Assembly (NCBI RefSeq): GCF_030063135.1
Contig: NZ_JASISO010000022.1
Location: 62,001-126,000, forward strand
DNA length: 64,000 nucleotides
Reading direction: 5' to 3'
Source: Streptomyces sp. G-G2
GTDB taxonomy: Bacteria; Actinomycetota; Actinomycetes; Streptomycetales; Streptomycetaceae
The position numbers were made by a program, and so were the translations under genes. The notes under the pieces are model-generated. The model had not been told where the DNA came from. It saw only the letters and a list, made by a program, of their open reading frames with translations, and did no database searches. Shown here in pieces: positions 7,744 to 15,420 of this stretch (position 1 is the stretch's first letter; every line of letters begins with the position of its first letter).

Positions 7744-9089
7744 CGTCATGGTTCTTCGACCGGATGCGGAACTTCGGTGAGGCCGATGCCATCGTCTTCA
7801 ACGGTGTGAGTTACAGCTACGCCCAGCTGGCCAGACTGACCGGTGAGTGGGAGAGATTCCTCGACCGGGGCGGCGTCCACGCCGGCCAGGTCGTCGCCCT
7901 CGAAGGCGTCAGCAGCGTCGAGGCCTGCGCGGGCCTGCTCGCCCTGATCGAACGCGGCGCGATCATCGTCCCGATGACCCCGCTGCCGCCCGCCAAGCGC
8001 GCCGAGTTCCACGAGGTCGCCGAGGTGGAGACGGTCATCACGATCGACTCCCAGCAGTGGCGCCGCAGCATCGAGATCACCGGGCGCTCCTCCGAGCACG
8101 AGCTGTACGACCAGCTCCGCACGGACGGGGTCCCCGGACTGGTCCTCTTCAGCTCCGGTACCACCGGGCGCAGCAAGGCCAGCGTCCTCGACTTCTCGAA
8201 GGTCCTGGCCAAGTACGGGCCCCCGACCCGCCCCCGGCGCACCCTCGGGTTCCTCAACCTGGACCACATCGGCGGCATCAATACCCTGCTCCACACTCTG
8301 AGTCAGGGCGGTGCGCTCGTCACCATCGACGAGCGGACCCCGGACAAGGTCTGCGCGGCCATCGAGTCCAACGCCATCCAGATCCTGCCCACCACCCCGA
8401 CCTTCCTCAACATGCTGCTGATCTCCCGGGCGTACGAGCGGCACGACCTGTCCTCGCTCCAGCTGGTCAGCTACGGCACCGAGCCCATGCCGGAGGGCAC
8501 CCTGACCCGGCTGGGCAAGGCCCTGCCGCGGACCCGGCTCAAGCAGACCTACGGCCTGTCCGAGCTGGGCATCATGCCCACCAAGTCCCGCGACGACGGC
8601 AGCCTGTGGGTCAAGCTGGGCGGCGAGGGGTTCTCGTACCGCATCGAGGACGGGATCCTGTGGATCCGCTCCGACATGGCGATGCTCGGCTACCTCAACG
8701 CCCCGGCGCCCTTCGACGACGAGGGGTTCTTCAACACCCAGGACGCGGTGGAGACGGACGGGGACTACGTCCGGATCCTGGGCCGCAAGTCCGAACTCAT
8801 CAACGTCGCGGGGGAGAAGGTCTACCCCAGCGAGGTCGAGAACGTCCTGCTGGAGCTGGACTACGTCGCCGACGCCGTCGTCTCCGGCCGCCCCAGCCAC
8901 GTCACCGGCCACGTGGTCAAGGCCGTCGTCCGGCTCATCGCGCCGGTCGACGACGAGCGGGCCACCGCCCGGGCCATCCGTGAGTACTGCGCGCAGCGCC
9001 TGGAGGCCTTCAAGGTGCCGGTGGTGGTCGAGGTGACCACGGCGGAGACGCACTCCGACCGGTTCAAGAAGATCCGGAGCGCCGTGTGA
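7740..9089 (+). CDS. ANL-superfamily acyl-adenylating ligase
   Basis: 449 residues. Core motifs are present: LFSSGTTGRSKAS (P-loop, about 138-150), TYGLSEL, the hinge GRKSELINVAGEKVYPSEVE, and the C-terminal lysine in SDRFKKIRS. It should activate a carboxylic acid as the acyl-AMP and pass it to a thiol, most simply the ACP encoded two genes later. The gene overlaps both neighbours (ATGA, then GTGTGA), so HAD, ligase and SDR are translated as one block. It is shorter than most acyl-CoA ligases (about 500-550). The acyl substrate is unknown; a medium-chain or beta-keto acid would fit an AvrD-type pathway. Confidence 0.85.
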   Translation: MTSWFFDRMRNFGEADAIVFNGVSYSYAQLARLTGEWERFLDRGGVHAGQVVALEGVSSVEACAGLLALIERGAIIVPMTPLPPAKRAEFHEVAEVETVITIDSQQWRRSIEITGRSSEHELYDQLRTDGVPGLVLFSSGTTGRSKASVLDFSKVLAKYGPPTRPRRTLGFLNLDHIGGINTLLHTLSQGGALVTIDERTPDKVCAAIESNAIQILPTTPTFLNMLLISRAYERHDLSSLQLVSYGTEPMPEGTLTRLGKALPRTRLKQTYGLSELGIMPTKSRDDGSLWVKLGGEGFSYRIEDGILWIRSDMAMLGYLNAPAPFDDEGFFNTQDAVETDGDYVRILGRKSELINVAGEKVYPSEVENVLLELDYVADAVVSGRPSHVTGHVVKAVVRLIAPVDDERATARAIREYCAQRLEAFKVPVVVEVTTAETHSDRFKKIRSAV

Positions 9090-9856
9090 GCACGTCCGAG
9101 CCGACGAGCGCGAAGCCGGCCGACGAGCCCGGCGACGGGCGGGTCGCGGTGGTCAGCGGCGGCAGCCGGGGACTGGGCCGGGTGCTCGCCGAGCGGCTGC
9201 TGGCCGCGGGCTGGCGGGTCGCGACCTTCAGCCGCAAGCCCAACGAGTTCACCGAGGAGACGGCCGGGGCCCACCCCGAGGCCTTCCTCTGGCAGTCGGT
9301 GGACCTCCACGAGGCCGGGGAGATCCGGCAGTTCACCAAGGCGGTCCGGGACCGCTTCGGCCGGGTCGACCTCCTGGTCAACAACGCGGGGGTGCTGCAC
9401 CAGGAGCTGTTCCTGACCGTCGCTCCCCAGCGGATCGAGGACCTGCTGGCCGCGAACCTGACGGCGCCCGTACACCTCACCCAGGCGTGCGCGCGGCTGA
9501 TGATGCGCGGCGGCGGATCCATCGTCAACATCTCGTCCATCAACGCCATCCGCGGCTACCGCGGGGTCGCCGTCTACGCGGCGGCCAAGGCGGGCCTGGA
9601 GGGGTTCGGCCGGGCACTCGCCCGGGAACTGGGGCCCGTGGGCATCAGGGTCAACACCGTCACCCCCGGGTTCTTCGACAGCGAGCTGACCTCGGACGTC
9701 ACCGAGCGGAACCGGGACAAGATCCAGCACCGGACTCCGCTGGGCCGGCTCGGCAGCGCGGAGGAGATCGCCGATTCGGTCCTCTTCCTCGCCTCTTCAC
9801 ACGCACGTTTCATCACCGGTCAGTCATTGGTCATCGACGGAGGAATCACATGCTGA
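9086..9856 (+). CDS. FabG-like short-chain dehydrogenase/reductase
   Basis: 256 residues. The Rossmann motif is VVSGGSRGLGRVLAE (about residues 16-30), followed by NNAGVL, the catalytic Ser in ISSIN, the YxxxK motif (YAAAK) and a C-terminal SLVIDGG typical of FabG-type enzymes. It probably uses NADPH to reduce, or NAD to oxidise, a beta-keto/hydroxyacyl group while bound to the following ACP. The start GTG at 9086 overlaps the ligase stop, and its end overlaps the ACP start by seven bases. Confidence 0.9.
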   Translation: MSTSEPTSAKPADEPGDGRVAVVSGGSRGLGRVLAERLLAAGWRVATFSRKPNEFTEETAGAHPEAFLWQSVDLHEAGEIRQFTKAVRDRFGRVDLLVNNAGVLHQELFLTVAPQRIEDLLAANLTAPVHLTQACARLMMRGGGSIVNISSINAIRGYRGVAVYAAAKAGLEGFGRALARELGPVGIRVNTVTPGFFDSELTSDVTERNRDKIQHRTPLGRLGSAEEIADSVLFLASSHARFITGQSLVIDGGITC

Positions 9857-10134
9857 ACGAGCAGAACATCCAGCAGATCATCGAGCGCGAGATCCAGTCC
9901 GTGGTCCTCAGCTCGGAGGAGGACGAGGTATCGCTGGACGACGAGCTGCTCAAGTCCGGGGTGAACTCGCTGATGCTCGCCCAGCTGCTGATCCAGCTGG
10001 AGACCGAGCTGGGCGTCGACCCGTTCGCCGCGGACCTGTCCATCACGGAGATACGGACCCTGCGCGAGCTGGTCGGTGCCTACGAGGCGGCTCTCGAGCG
10101 TGCGGCCTCGGCCGGTGCCCCGGCGGGTGCGTGA
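9850..10134 (+). CDS. Acyl carrier protein 1
   Basis: 94 residues. A four-helix carrier protein with the phosphopantetheine attachment Ser at residue 40 in LLKSGVNSLMLAQL (the usual Asp-Ser-Leu core is Asn-Ser-Leu). A flexible Ala/Gly-rich tail closes it. The position between SDR and AvrD-like gene, with overlap on one side and three bases on the other, says the acyl group is handled on this carrier. Activation presumably uses the Sfp-type transferase at 18199. Confidence 0.88.
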   Translation: MLNEQNIQQIIEREIQSVVLSSEEDEVSLDDELLKSGVNSLMLAQLLIQLETELGVDPFAADLSITEIRTLRELVGAYEAALERAASAGAPAGA

Positions 10135-10137
10135 GAC

Positions 10138-11205
10138 GTGTCCGCCGTCAAGCAGGCCGAAACCCCACAGAAGCTGTTCCTGAAGTCGGTAGACGACTAT
10201 CTCGGACCGGGCGAGGGGCGCTTCTTCTCGCGAGGCTACCAGCGGGCCGAGTACCTGGTCCGTGACGTGGTCGCCACCCCGGTCACCGTCGAGCGGCCGG
10301 GCATCCGGGCCACCGTCGACGTCAGCTACCCCGCCGACTGGTCCCGCAAGAAGAACGGTACGGACCTGCGCCCCCACCTCAGCACGGTGGACGCGCTCGT
10401 CCTCGGCGTACAGCTCGCCGAACTGCACCTGGTCCACGCCTACGGGCTGAGCGGCGACGCCCGCAGCAGCATGCGGCTGCGCAAGGTCGTCCTGCGGGCC
10501 GGCGGCGCTCCGCAGGAGGACCTGCTGCGGATCCCCGCCTCCTCCCGGCTGATCCGCACCGACGACGTCCCCGGGGTTCCGGGGCGGCGGCTGTCCGTCC
10601 ACGACGGCGCGGTCGGCGAGCTGCGGGTGCGCTGCGAGATCGAGCACGACGAGGGCGTACGGGCGCAGGCCGAGGGCTACTTCGGCAGCCTGGACGAGGG
10701 CCTCGGCGAAGGTGCGCGGCGTTTCTACGGCGACGGCTTCAAGCGGCGGCGCCACGTCATCCGTGACGTGGTGGTCGACATGGAGGAGCTGGCGGCCACG
10801 GCCGGGGTGCACTTCGTCCCCGGTCCGGCCGAGGGGCCCGAGGGGCCCGGCGCGCTGGGCGTCGACGCGGCCACCGAGCCGTCGGTCTCGCTCGTCGACG
10901 CCTTCGTCGTCAACCTCCAGCTGGTCCAGGTGCTCATGTACGAGCTGGACCGGGTGGACCGGGCCAGCAGCAACACGCTGTGGATGATGCAGACCGTCCT
11001 GACGGCGGCGGACACGGCCCTGCCGTTGCCGACCCGGGGGGACGAGGCGCAGGCCGCCGCCGCACGGCTGATCGCGAAGCGGGTCCTGCCGCTGCGCGGC
11101 GGGGTGTGGCGCAGCGTGGACATCGAGGCGAGCCTCGGCGGAGTCGGAGTGCGGGCCTCGTTCGCGCACGAGCTCCCGCCGCAGGCGGCGGCCTCGGCGG
11201 GCTGA
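10138..11205 (+). CDS. AvrD-like (syringolide-type) biosynthetic protein
   Basis: 355 residues, GTG start three bases after the ACP. The N terminus (SVDDYLGPGEGRFFSRGYQRAEYLV, in part) matches my memory of the Pseudomonas AvrD family, which makes syringolides from a beta-keto acid and a pentulose. The protein has an internal duplication: residues about 19-47 and 186-214 are alike (DDYLGPGEGRFFSRGY against DEGLGEGARRFYGDGF, both followed by VIRDVV-type strands). Each half then has a 'VDA.V...QL' helix, consistent with a double hot-dog fold as in AfsA. Condensing an ACP-bound beta-keto acyl group with a sugar-like acceptor is the natural inference. Family assignment rests on recall, not a search. 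Confidence 0.7.
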   Translation: MSAVKQAETPQKLFLKSVDDYLGPGEGRFFSRGYQRAEYLVRDVVATPVTVERPGIRATVDVSYPADWSRKKNGTDLRPHLSTVDALVLGVQLAELHLVHAYGLSGDARSSMRLRKVVLRAGGAPQEDLLRIPASSRLIRTDDVPGVPGRRLSVHDGAVGELRVRCEIEHDEGVRAQAEGYFGSLDEGLGEGARRFYGDGFKRRRHVIRDVVVDMEELAATAGVHFVPGPAEGPEGPGALGVDAATEPSVSLVDAFVVNLQLVQVLMYELDRVDRASSNTLWMMQTVLTAADTALPLPTRGDEAQAAAARLIAKRVLPLRGGVWRSVDIEASLGGVGVRASFAHELPPQAAASAG

Positions 11206-11339
11206 CCGGCCCGGTCCGGGGCATCGGGGCCTCCGCCCCCGCGGCCCCCCGCCCCCCTCGCCGGCGGGGCCGGAACTGCCCGCTGCAGTCCGGCCCCGCC
11301 CGGCGGGTCATCGAAACGAACATCACTAAGGAGACACCG
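11206..11339. other. Intergenic gap before kinase-like gene 3
   Basis: A 134-bp gap rich in C and G runs. It contains a strong ribosome-binding site (AAGGAG, 11328-11333) for the next gene. An imperfect GC-rich inverted repeat is possible (CCCCGCCC-type against GGCGGGGC) but no clear terminator is seen. Confidence 0.4.
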
Positions 11340-12080
11340 ATGCGGTTGTCCGTGTCCGGTACCTATTCCGCGGGGAAGACCTCCACGGCCACCGCCCTCG
11401 CCTCCTACACCGGTCTCGCCTTCGCTCCCGCCCGGGCCATCCGGGAGATACTGCCCGACGCCGTGCCCGGGAAGGCGCTCGCCGAGGTGACCCCCGCCGA
11501 GTACCTCCAGCTCGCCGTGCGCAGGCACGTCGGGCGGGTGCAGAACGAGGCCCGCCTCGGGGTGGGCGGCGCCGGATTCGTCTCGGACGGGTCCTCGCTC
11601 CAGGAGTGGATCTACGCGGCGGCCCGGGTCCGCTTCGGGATGGACCCCGCGGCCCCCGCCGCGACCGCTCCCGCCACCGCGGCCATGGGCTTCTTCGCCG
11701 AGGCCGTCGACCAGCTCGGGCACGCCATGCGCCAGCACGTGAAGGAGACCTACGACGGTTTCGTGCACCTGCGGGCCACGCCCGGGGCGGTCAAGCGGGG
11801 CGGGCACCGCCGGATGCACCCCGAGTTCCGCGCCTTCTGCGACGACATGCTGCTGCGAGCCCTGGAGGACCTGGACGTGACCTACCACGTGGTCGAGGGG
11901 CCCCGGCCCGAGCGGCTGGAGAAGATCGCCGACCTGTTCGGCCTGCCCGTCGTACGCCCCGCCGACGAGGCGATCGAGCTCGCGACCCGGGCGTACGAAA
12001 CCATCGACTGGCGCCTCGAGGGTGAGCGCGCGCAGAGCGCCGCCTCCCTCGTCGCCGCGGCCGCCGGGGGGACCAAGTGA
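11340..12080 (+). CDS. P-loop ATPase/kinase-like protein 3
   Basis: 246 residues from ATG 11340. The Walker A is GTYSAGKT (residues 7-14); the shared block is FVSDGSSLQEWIYAAARVR, with Gln in place of the His seen in the other two paralogues. The C-terminal segment PERLEKIADLFGLPVVRP matches the family. It is preceded by an AvrD-like gene and overlaps the following exporter (stop TGA inside GTGA at 12077). Retaining three diverged copies in one cluster suggests three different phosphorylation steps or a hetero-oligomer; neither can be decided from sequence. Confidence 0.75.
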   Translation: MRLSVSGTYSAGKTSTATALASYTGLAFAPARAIREILPDAVPGKALAEVTPAEYLQLAVRRHVGRVQNEARLGVGGAGFVSDGSSLQEWIYAAARVRFGMDPAAPAATAPATAAMGFFAEAVDQLGHAMRQHVKETYDGFVHLRATPGAVKRGGHRRMHPEFRAFCDDMLLRALEDLDVTYHVVEGPRPERLEKIADLFGLPVVRPADEAIELATRAYETIDWRLEGERAQSAASLVAAAAGGTK

Positions 12081-13552
12081 GCGCGCAGACCGCTGTCGAA
12101 ACCCCGTACGCGCGGCGCTGGCTGATGCTGCCCGTCGTCCTGGCCGCCCTGTTCATGGCCCAGTTCGACCTGTACGTCGTCAATGTGGCCGCCCCCACGC
12201 TGGAGCGGCAGCTGGGCGCCGGACCGGTCGCCCTCGAACTCATCGTCGCCGGATACGCCTTCACCTACGCCAGCGGCCTGATCACCGGCGGCCGCCTCGG
12301 CGACATCCTCGGCTCCCGGGGCATGTTCCTCGGCGGGGCCCTCGCCTTCACCGTGGCCTCCCTGCTCTGCGGCATCGCCCAGAGCCCCGGCCAGCTCGTC
12401 ACCGCCCGGCTGCTCCAGGGCGTGACCGGTGCGGCCATGGTGCCGCAGGTGCTCGCCCTGATCACCGGGGTGTTCAGCCCGGCCGAACGGCCGCGCGCAC
12501 TGGCCTGGTTCGGGTTCACCGTCGGGGTCGGCGCGGTCGCCGGGCAGGTGCTCGGCGGGATGCTGCTCCAGGCGGGCTCCTCCGGCCTCGGCTGGCGGGC
12601 GATCTTCCTGGTCAACGTGCCCGCGGGGCTGCTGACCTTCCTGCTGGCGCGCAAGCTGATCCCCCGGCGGGCCGCCGGAGCCGCCAAGGGCGGCGGGCTC
12701 GACCCCATCGGGGCGATCGGGATCCCGGCCGGGCTCGCGCTGGCGCTCGTACCGATGATGCTCGGCGGCGCCAAGGGCTGGCCGCTGTGGACGTGGCTGT
12801 CGCTGGCCGCCGCCGTGCCCGTGCTCGCCGCGACCCTCGGGTGGGAGCGGAGCCTGGCCCGCCGGGGCGGGCGACCGCTGCTGGACCTCTCGCTCTTCCG
12901 GATCCGCTCCTTCCACCGCGGTCTGGTGGTCAGCGGGGCGGTCTTCGGGGCGTTCTTCAGCTTCATGTTCGCGCTGACCCTGGTCCTCCAGTCCGGGCTC
13001 GGGCTGAGCCCGCTGGCCGCCGGGTTCTCCTTCGCCCCGCTCGGTCTCGCCTTCGCCGGAGCCTCCATGGCCGCGCGCCGGATCCCGCCCGTGCGGGCCG
13101 CCCGTACGGTCCTCAGCGGCACCCTGATCGCCGCCGCCGGACTGGTCGTCCTGCTCGGCGAACTCACCTGGGCCGCCGACCGGATCAGCGCCCTGCGGCT
13201 GCTGCTCCCGATGATCCTGATCGGCCTCGGCAACGGACTGGCCGTGCCCGCCCTGACCGGAGCCGTGCTCACCGGAGTCGGTCCCGGCCAGGCCGGAGCC
13301 GCCGCCGGAGTGCTCACCACCGCCCAGCAGTTCGCGAGCGCGGCCGGGGTGGCCCTGCTCGGCTCGGTCTTCTTCACGGTGCTCGGCTCCGGGGAGGGAC
13401 CCAGCGCGTACGCCATCGCACTGCGCTGGGTCGCCGGGATCGGACTGGTCCTGGTACTGATCGCCGCCGCCGCGAGCCGGGCCCTGCCCCGGCCGGAACA
13501 GCCGGCCGCGGAAGACAAGAAGAACCCGTCGAAGATCCTGGGGAAGGTGTGA
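12077..13552 (+). CDS. MFS drug exporter, DHA2 type (second)
   Basis: 491 residues. Multiple membrane spans; motif A-like GGRLGDILGSRGMF after span 2 and motif C-like GVGAVAGQVLGGML (about 150-163). The GTG start overlaps the kinase-like gene 3 stop, and the C terminus ends in a Lys-rich tail. It should export a cluster product at the cytoplasmic membrane. Sequence differs from the exporter at 5284, so a separate substrate is likely. Confidence 0.9.
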   Translation: MSAQTAVETPYARRWLMLPVVLAALFMAQFDLYVVNVAAPTLERQLGAGPVALELIVAGYAFTYASGLITGGRLGDILGSRGMFLGGALAFTVASLLCGIAQSPGQLVTARLLQGVTGAAMVPQVLALITGVFSPAERPRALAWFGFTVGVGAVAGQVLGGMLLQAGSSGLGWRAIFLVNVPAGLLTFLLARKLIPRRAAGAAKGGGLDPIGAIGIPAGLALALVPMMLGGAKGWPLWTWLSLAAAVPVLAATLGWERSLARRGGRPLLDLSLFRIRSFHRGLVVSGAVFGAFFSFMFALTLVLQSGLGLSPLAAGFSFAPLGLAFAGASMAARRIPPVRAARTVLSGTLIAAAGLVVLLGELTWAADRISALRLLLPMILIGLGNGLAVPALTGAVLTGVGPGQAGAAAGVLTTAQQFASAAGVALLGSVFFTVLGSGEGPSAYAIALRWVAGIGLVLVLIAAAASRALPRPEQPAAEDKKNPSKILGKV

Positions 13553-13553
13553 C

Positions 13554-14000
13554 ATGCCGGGGACGGCCCTGACTGCGGAGGAGCGCAAGGCGAAGGCCGC
13601 GCAGCTCTTCGAACGGATCATCACGCACGGCGAGCTGGACCTCGCCGACGACCTCTTCCACGAGGACTTCACCTGGCCGCAGTTCGGCCTGCACGGCCCC
13701 GAGGGCGTCCGCACCTGGGTGCGGGCCTTCCGGACCAGCTTCCCCGACATGGTGGACACCGTCGTCGAGCAGTGGACGGAGGGCGACACCGTCATCTCCC
13801 GGGTGGAGTGCACCGCCACCCAGCTCGGCGCCTTCCGCGGGCTGCCGCCCAGCGGTCGCAAGGCGACCTTCGGGGCCCTGGGCATCGACCGGTTCCGCGG
13901 GGACAAGATCATCGAGCGGTCGGCGCACTTCGACCTGGCCGACCTGATGCGCAAGTACGGGCACACCGAGCTGAGCGTGCCCCCGCGGGACCGGCCGTGA
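13554..14000 (+). CDS. SnoaL-like (NTF2-fold) protein
   Basis: 148 residues. Sequence pattern of the SnoaL/NTF2 fold: LFERIITHGELDLADDLFHEDFTWP, GPEGVRTWVRAFRTSFPDM, then IDRFRGDKIIERSAHFD near the end. Members act as cyclases, hydroxylases or isomerases on polyketide and aromatic intermediates, or are catalytically silent. It starts one base after the exporter and overlaps the molybdenum hydroxylase FAD subunit, so it probably works with that enzyme. Specific chemistry unknown. Confidence 0.8.
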   Translation: MPGTALTAEERKAKAAQLFERIITHGELDLADDLFHEDFTWPQFGLHGPEGVRTWVRAFRTSFPDMVDTVVEQWTEGDTVISRVECTATQLGAFRGLPPSGRKATFGALGIDRFRGDKIIERSAHFDLADLMRKYGHTELSVPPRDRP

Positions 14001-14896
14001 AGCCCGCCCCGTTCGACTACGTCCGTCCCGCCAGCGCGGCCGAGGCCGTCTGGGCGCTGGCCGCGGCCCACGAGGCCGGGCGCGAGACCCGGGTGCTCGC
14101 GGGCGGCCAGTCCCTGGTGCCGCTGCTCAACCAGCGGCTCGTACGCCCCGACCTGATCGTCGACCTCGGCCGGGTGCCCTCCCTCAACGGCATCCAGAGC
14201 GGCCCCTGCGGCATCCGGATCGGCGCGCTGACCCCGCACGCGAGCGTCGAGCGCAGCACCGACCCGGTGCTGCACGGGCGCCTGCCGGTGCTGCCCGAGG
14301 CGGCCGCGCTGATCGGGCAGCTGCCGGTGCGGGTGCGCGGCACGGTCGGCGGGAGCCTCGCGCACGCCGACCCGGGCGCCGAGTGGTGCCTGCTCGCGGT
14401 GCTGCTGGGGGCCGAGCTGACCCTGCTGGGGCCGGACGGCACCCGGGTGGTGGGCGCCGACGCGTTCCTGCGGGGGCGCCACCGGACGGCCCTGCGGCCC
14501 GGGGAGATCCTGGTCGAGCTGCGCTTCCCGGCCGCCGAACCGGCCGCCGCGCTGGTCGAGTACGCCTCCTCACCCGGCCGTACCCCCGAGGTGGCCGCCG
14601 CCGCGGCCCTGGTCCTGGACGCCGACGGACGCGTCGCCGCCGCCCGGCTCGCCCTCGCGGGCCCGCTGGAACGCCCGGTGCGGATCCCGGCCGCCGAAGC
14701 CCTGCTGATCGGGACCCGTCCCGGCCCGGAGGCCTTCGCCGTGGCCGCCGCCAAGGCCGTCCGGATCACCGGCGCGGCCGGTGACCTGGGCACGCTGGCC
14801 GCCGTCCTGGTCCGCCGGGCGCTGGCCGAGTCCGCCGCGCGGGCGGCCGTACTGGCCCCGGTGCGCCGGCCCGCCCCGGAGCTGGTGCCGGTATGA
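13997..14896 (+). CDS. Molybdenum hydroxylase FAD-binding subunit (CoxM-like)
   Basis: 299 residues from GTG 13997, overlapping the SnoaL stop. FAD-binding motifs of the xanthine dehydrogenase/CO dehydrogenase medium subunit are visible: LAGGQSLVPLLNQRL (about 36-50), IGALTPHASVE, and RVRGTVGGSLAHADPGAE. It passes electrons between the FeS subunit (next gene) and an acceptor. The three subunits are in the order M-S-L as in CoxMSL-type operons. Confidence 0.9.
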   Translation: MKPAPFDYVRPASAAEAVWALAAAHEAGRETRVLAGGQSLVPLLNQRLVRPDLIVDLGRVPSLNGIQSGPCGIRIGALTPHASVERSTDPVLHGRLPVLPEAAALIGQLPVRVRGTVGGSLAHADPGAEWCLLAVLLGAELTLLGPDGTRVVGADAFLRGRHRTALRPGEILVELRFPAAEPAAALVEYASSPGRTPEVAAAAALVLDADGRVAAARLALAGPLERPVRIPAAEALLIGTRPGPEAFAVAAAKAVRITGAAGDLGTLAAVLVRRALAESAARAAVLAPVRRPAPELVPV

Positions 14897-15420
14897 CCGC
14901 CGACGCCTTCACGGCCGCGCCCGTCGCGATACCGGTGAAGCTGACCGTGAACGGTGAGCCGCACGCCCTCGAGGTCGAGGCGCGGCGCAGTCTGGCCGAC
15001 GTACTGCGCCGCGAGCTGCGGCTCACCGGCACCCAGGTGGGCTGCGAGACCGGGGTGTGCGGCTCCTGCACCGTGCTGCTGGACGACGAGCCGGTACGGG
15101 CCTGCGCGCTGCTCGCGGTACAGGCCGACGGGGGCTCCGTGGAGACCGTCGAGTCCCTGGCGCCGCTCGACGGCGAACTCGGGCCGCTGCAAAGGGCGTT
15201 CCGCGACAACTTCGCCCTCCAGTGCGGCTTCTGCACCCCCGGGTTCCTGATGCTCGCCACCGCAATGCTGCGCCGTGACCCGGAGCCCGGTCGGGCCGCC
15301 GTGCGCGGCTGCGTCTCGGCGAACCTGTGCCGCTGCACCGGCTACCAGCCCATCGTGGACGCGGTCTGCGCGGCCTCGGCGGCCGCTTCCGTCGCCGCCG
15401 CGCGCGGGGAGGCGTCATGA
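14893..15420 (+). CDS. Molybdenum hydroxylase 2Fe-2S subunit (CoxS-like)
   Basis: 175 residues. The plant-type ferredoxin cluster uses Cys51, Cys56, Cys59 and Cys71 (VGCETGVCGSCTVLL...VRAC). The second 2Fe-2S cluster uses CGFC and CRC in the C-terminal helical domain (LQCGFCTPGF, LCRCTGYQP). Overlaps both neighbours. Length is standard for the family. Confidence 0.93.
   Translation: MTADAFTAAPVAIPVKLTVNGEPHALEVEARRSLADVLRRELRLTGTQVGCETGVCGSCTVLLDDEPVRACALLAVQADGGSVETVESLAPLDGELGPLQRAFRDNFALQCGFCTPGFLMLATAMLRRDPEPGRAAVRGCVSANLCRCTGYQPIVDAVCAASAAASVAAARGEAS

Noticed and set aside
4414..7749. 1111-codon open frame on the minus strand
   Set aside because: It is antisense to the kinase-like, MFS and HAD genes, has Gly/Asp/Glu/Arg-rich low-complexity sequence without domains and no ribosome-binding site. 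Such frames arise from high GC.
11882..14482. 866-codon minus-strand frame
   Set aside because: Antisense to well-recognised genes and composed of Gly/Glu/Gln/Arg repeats; an artefact of third-position GC.
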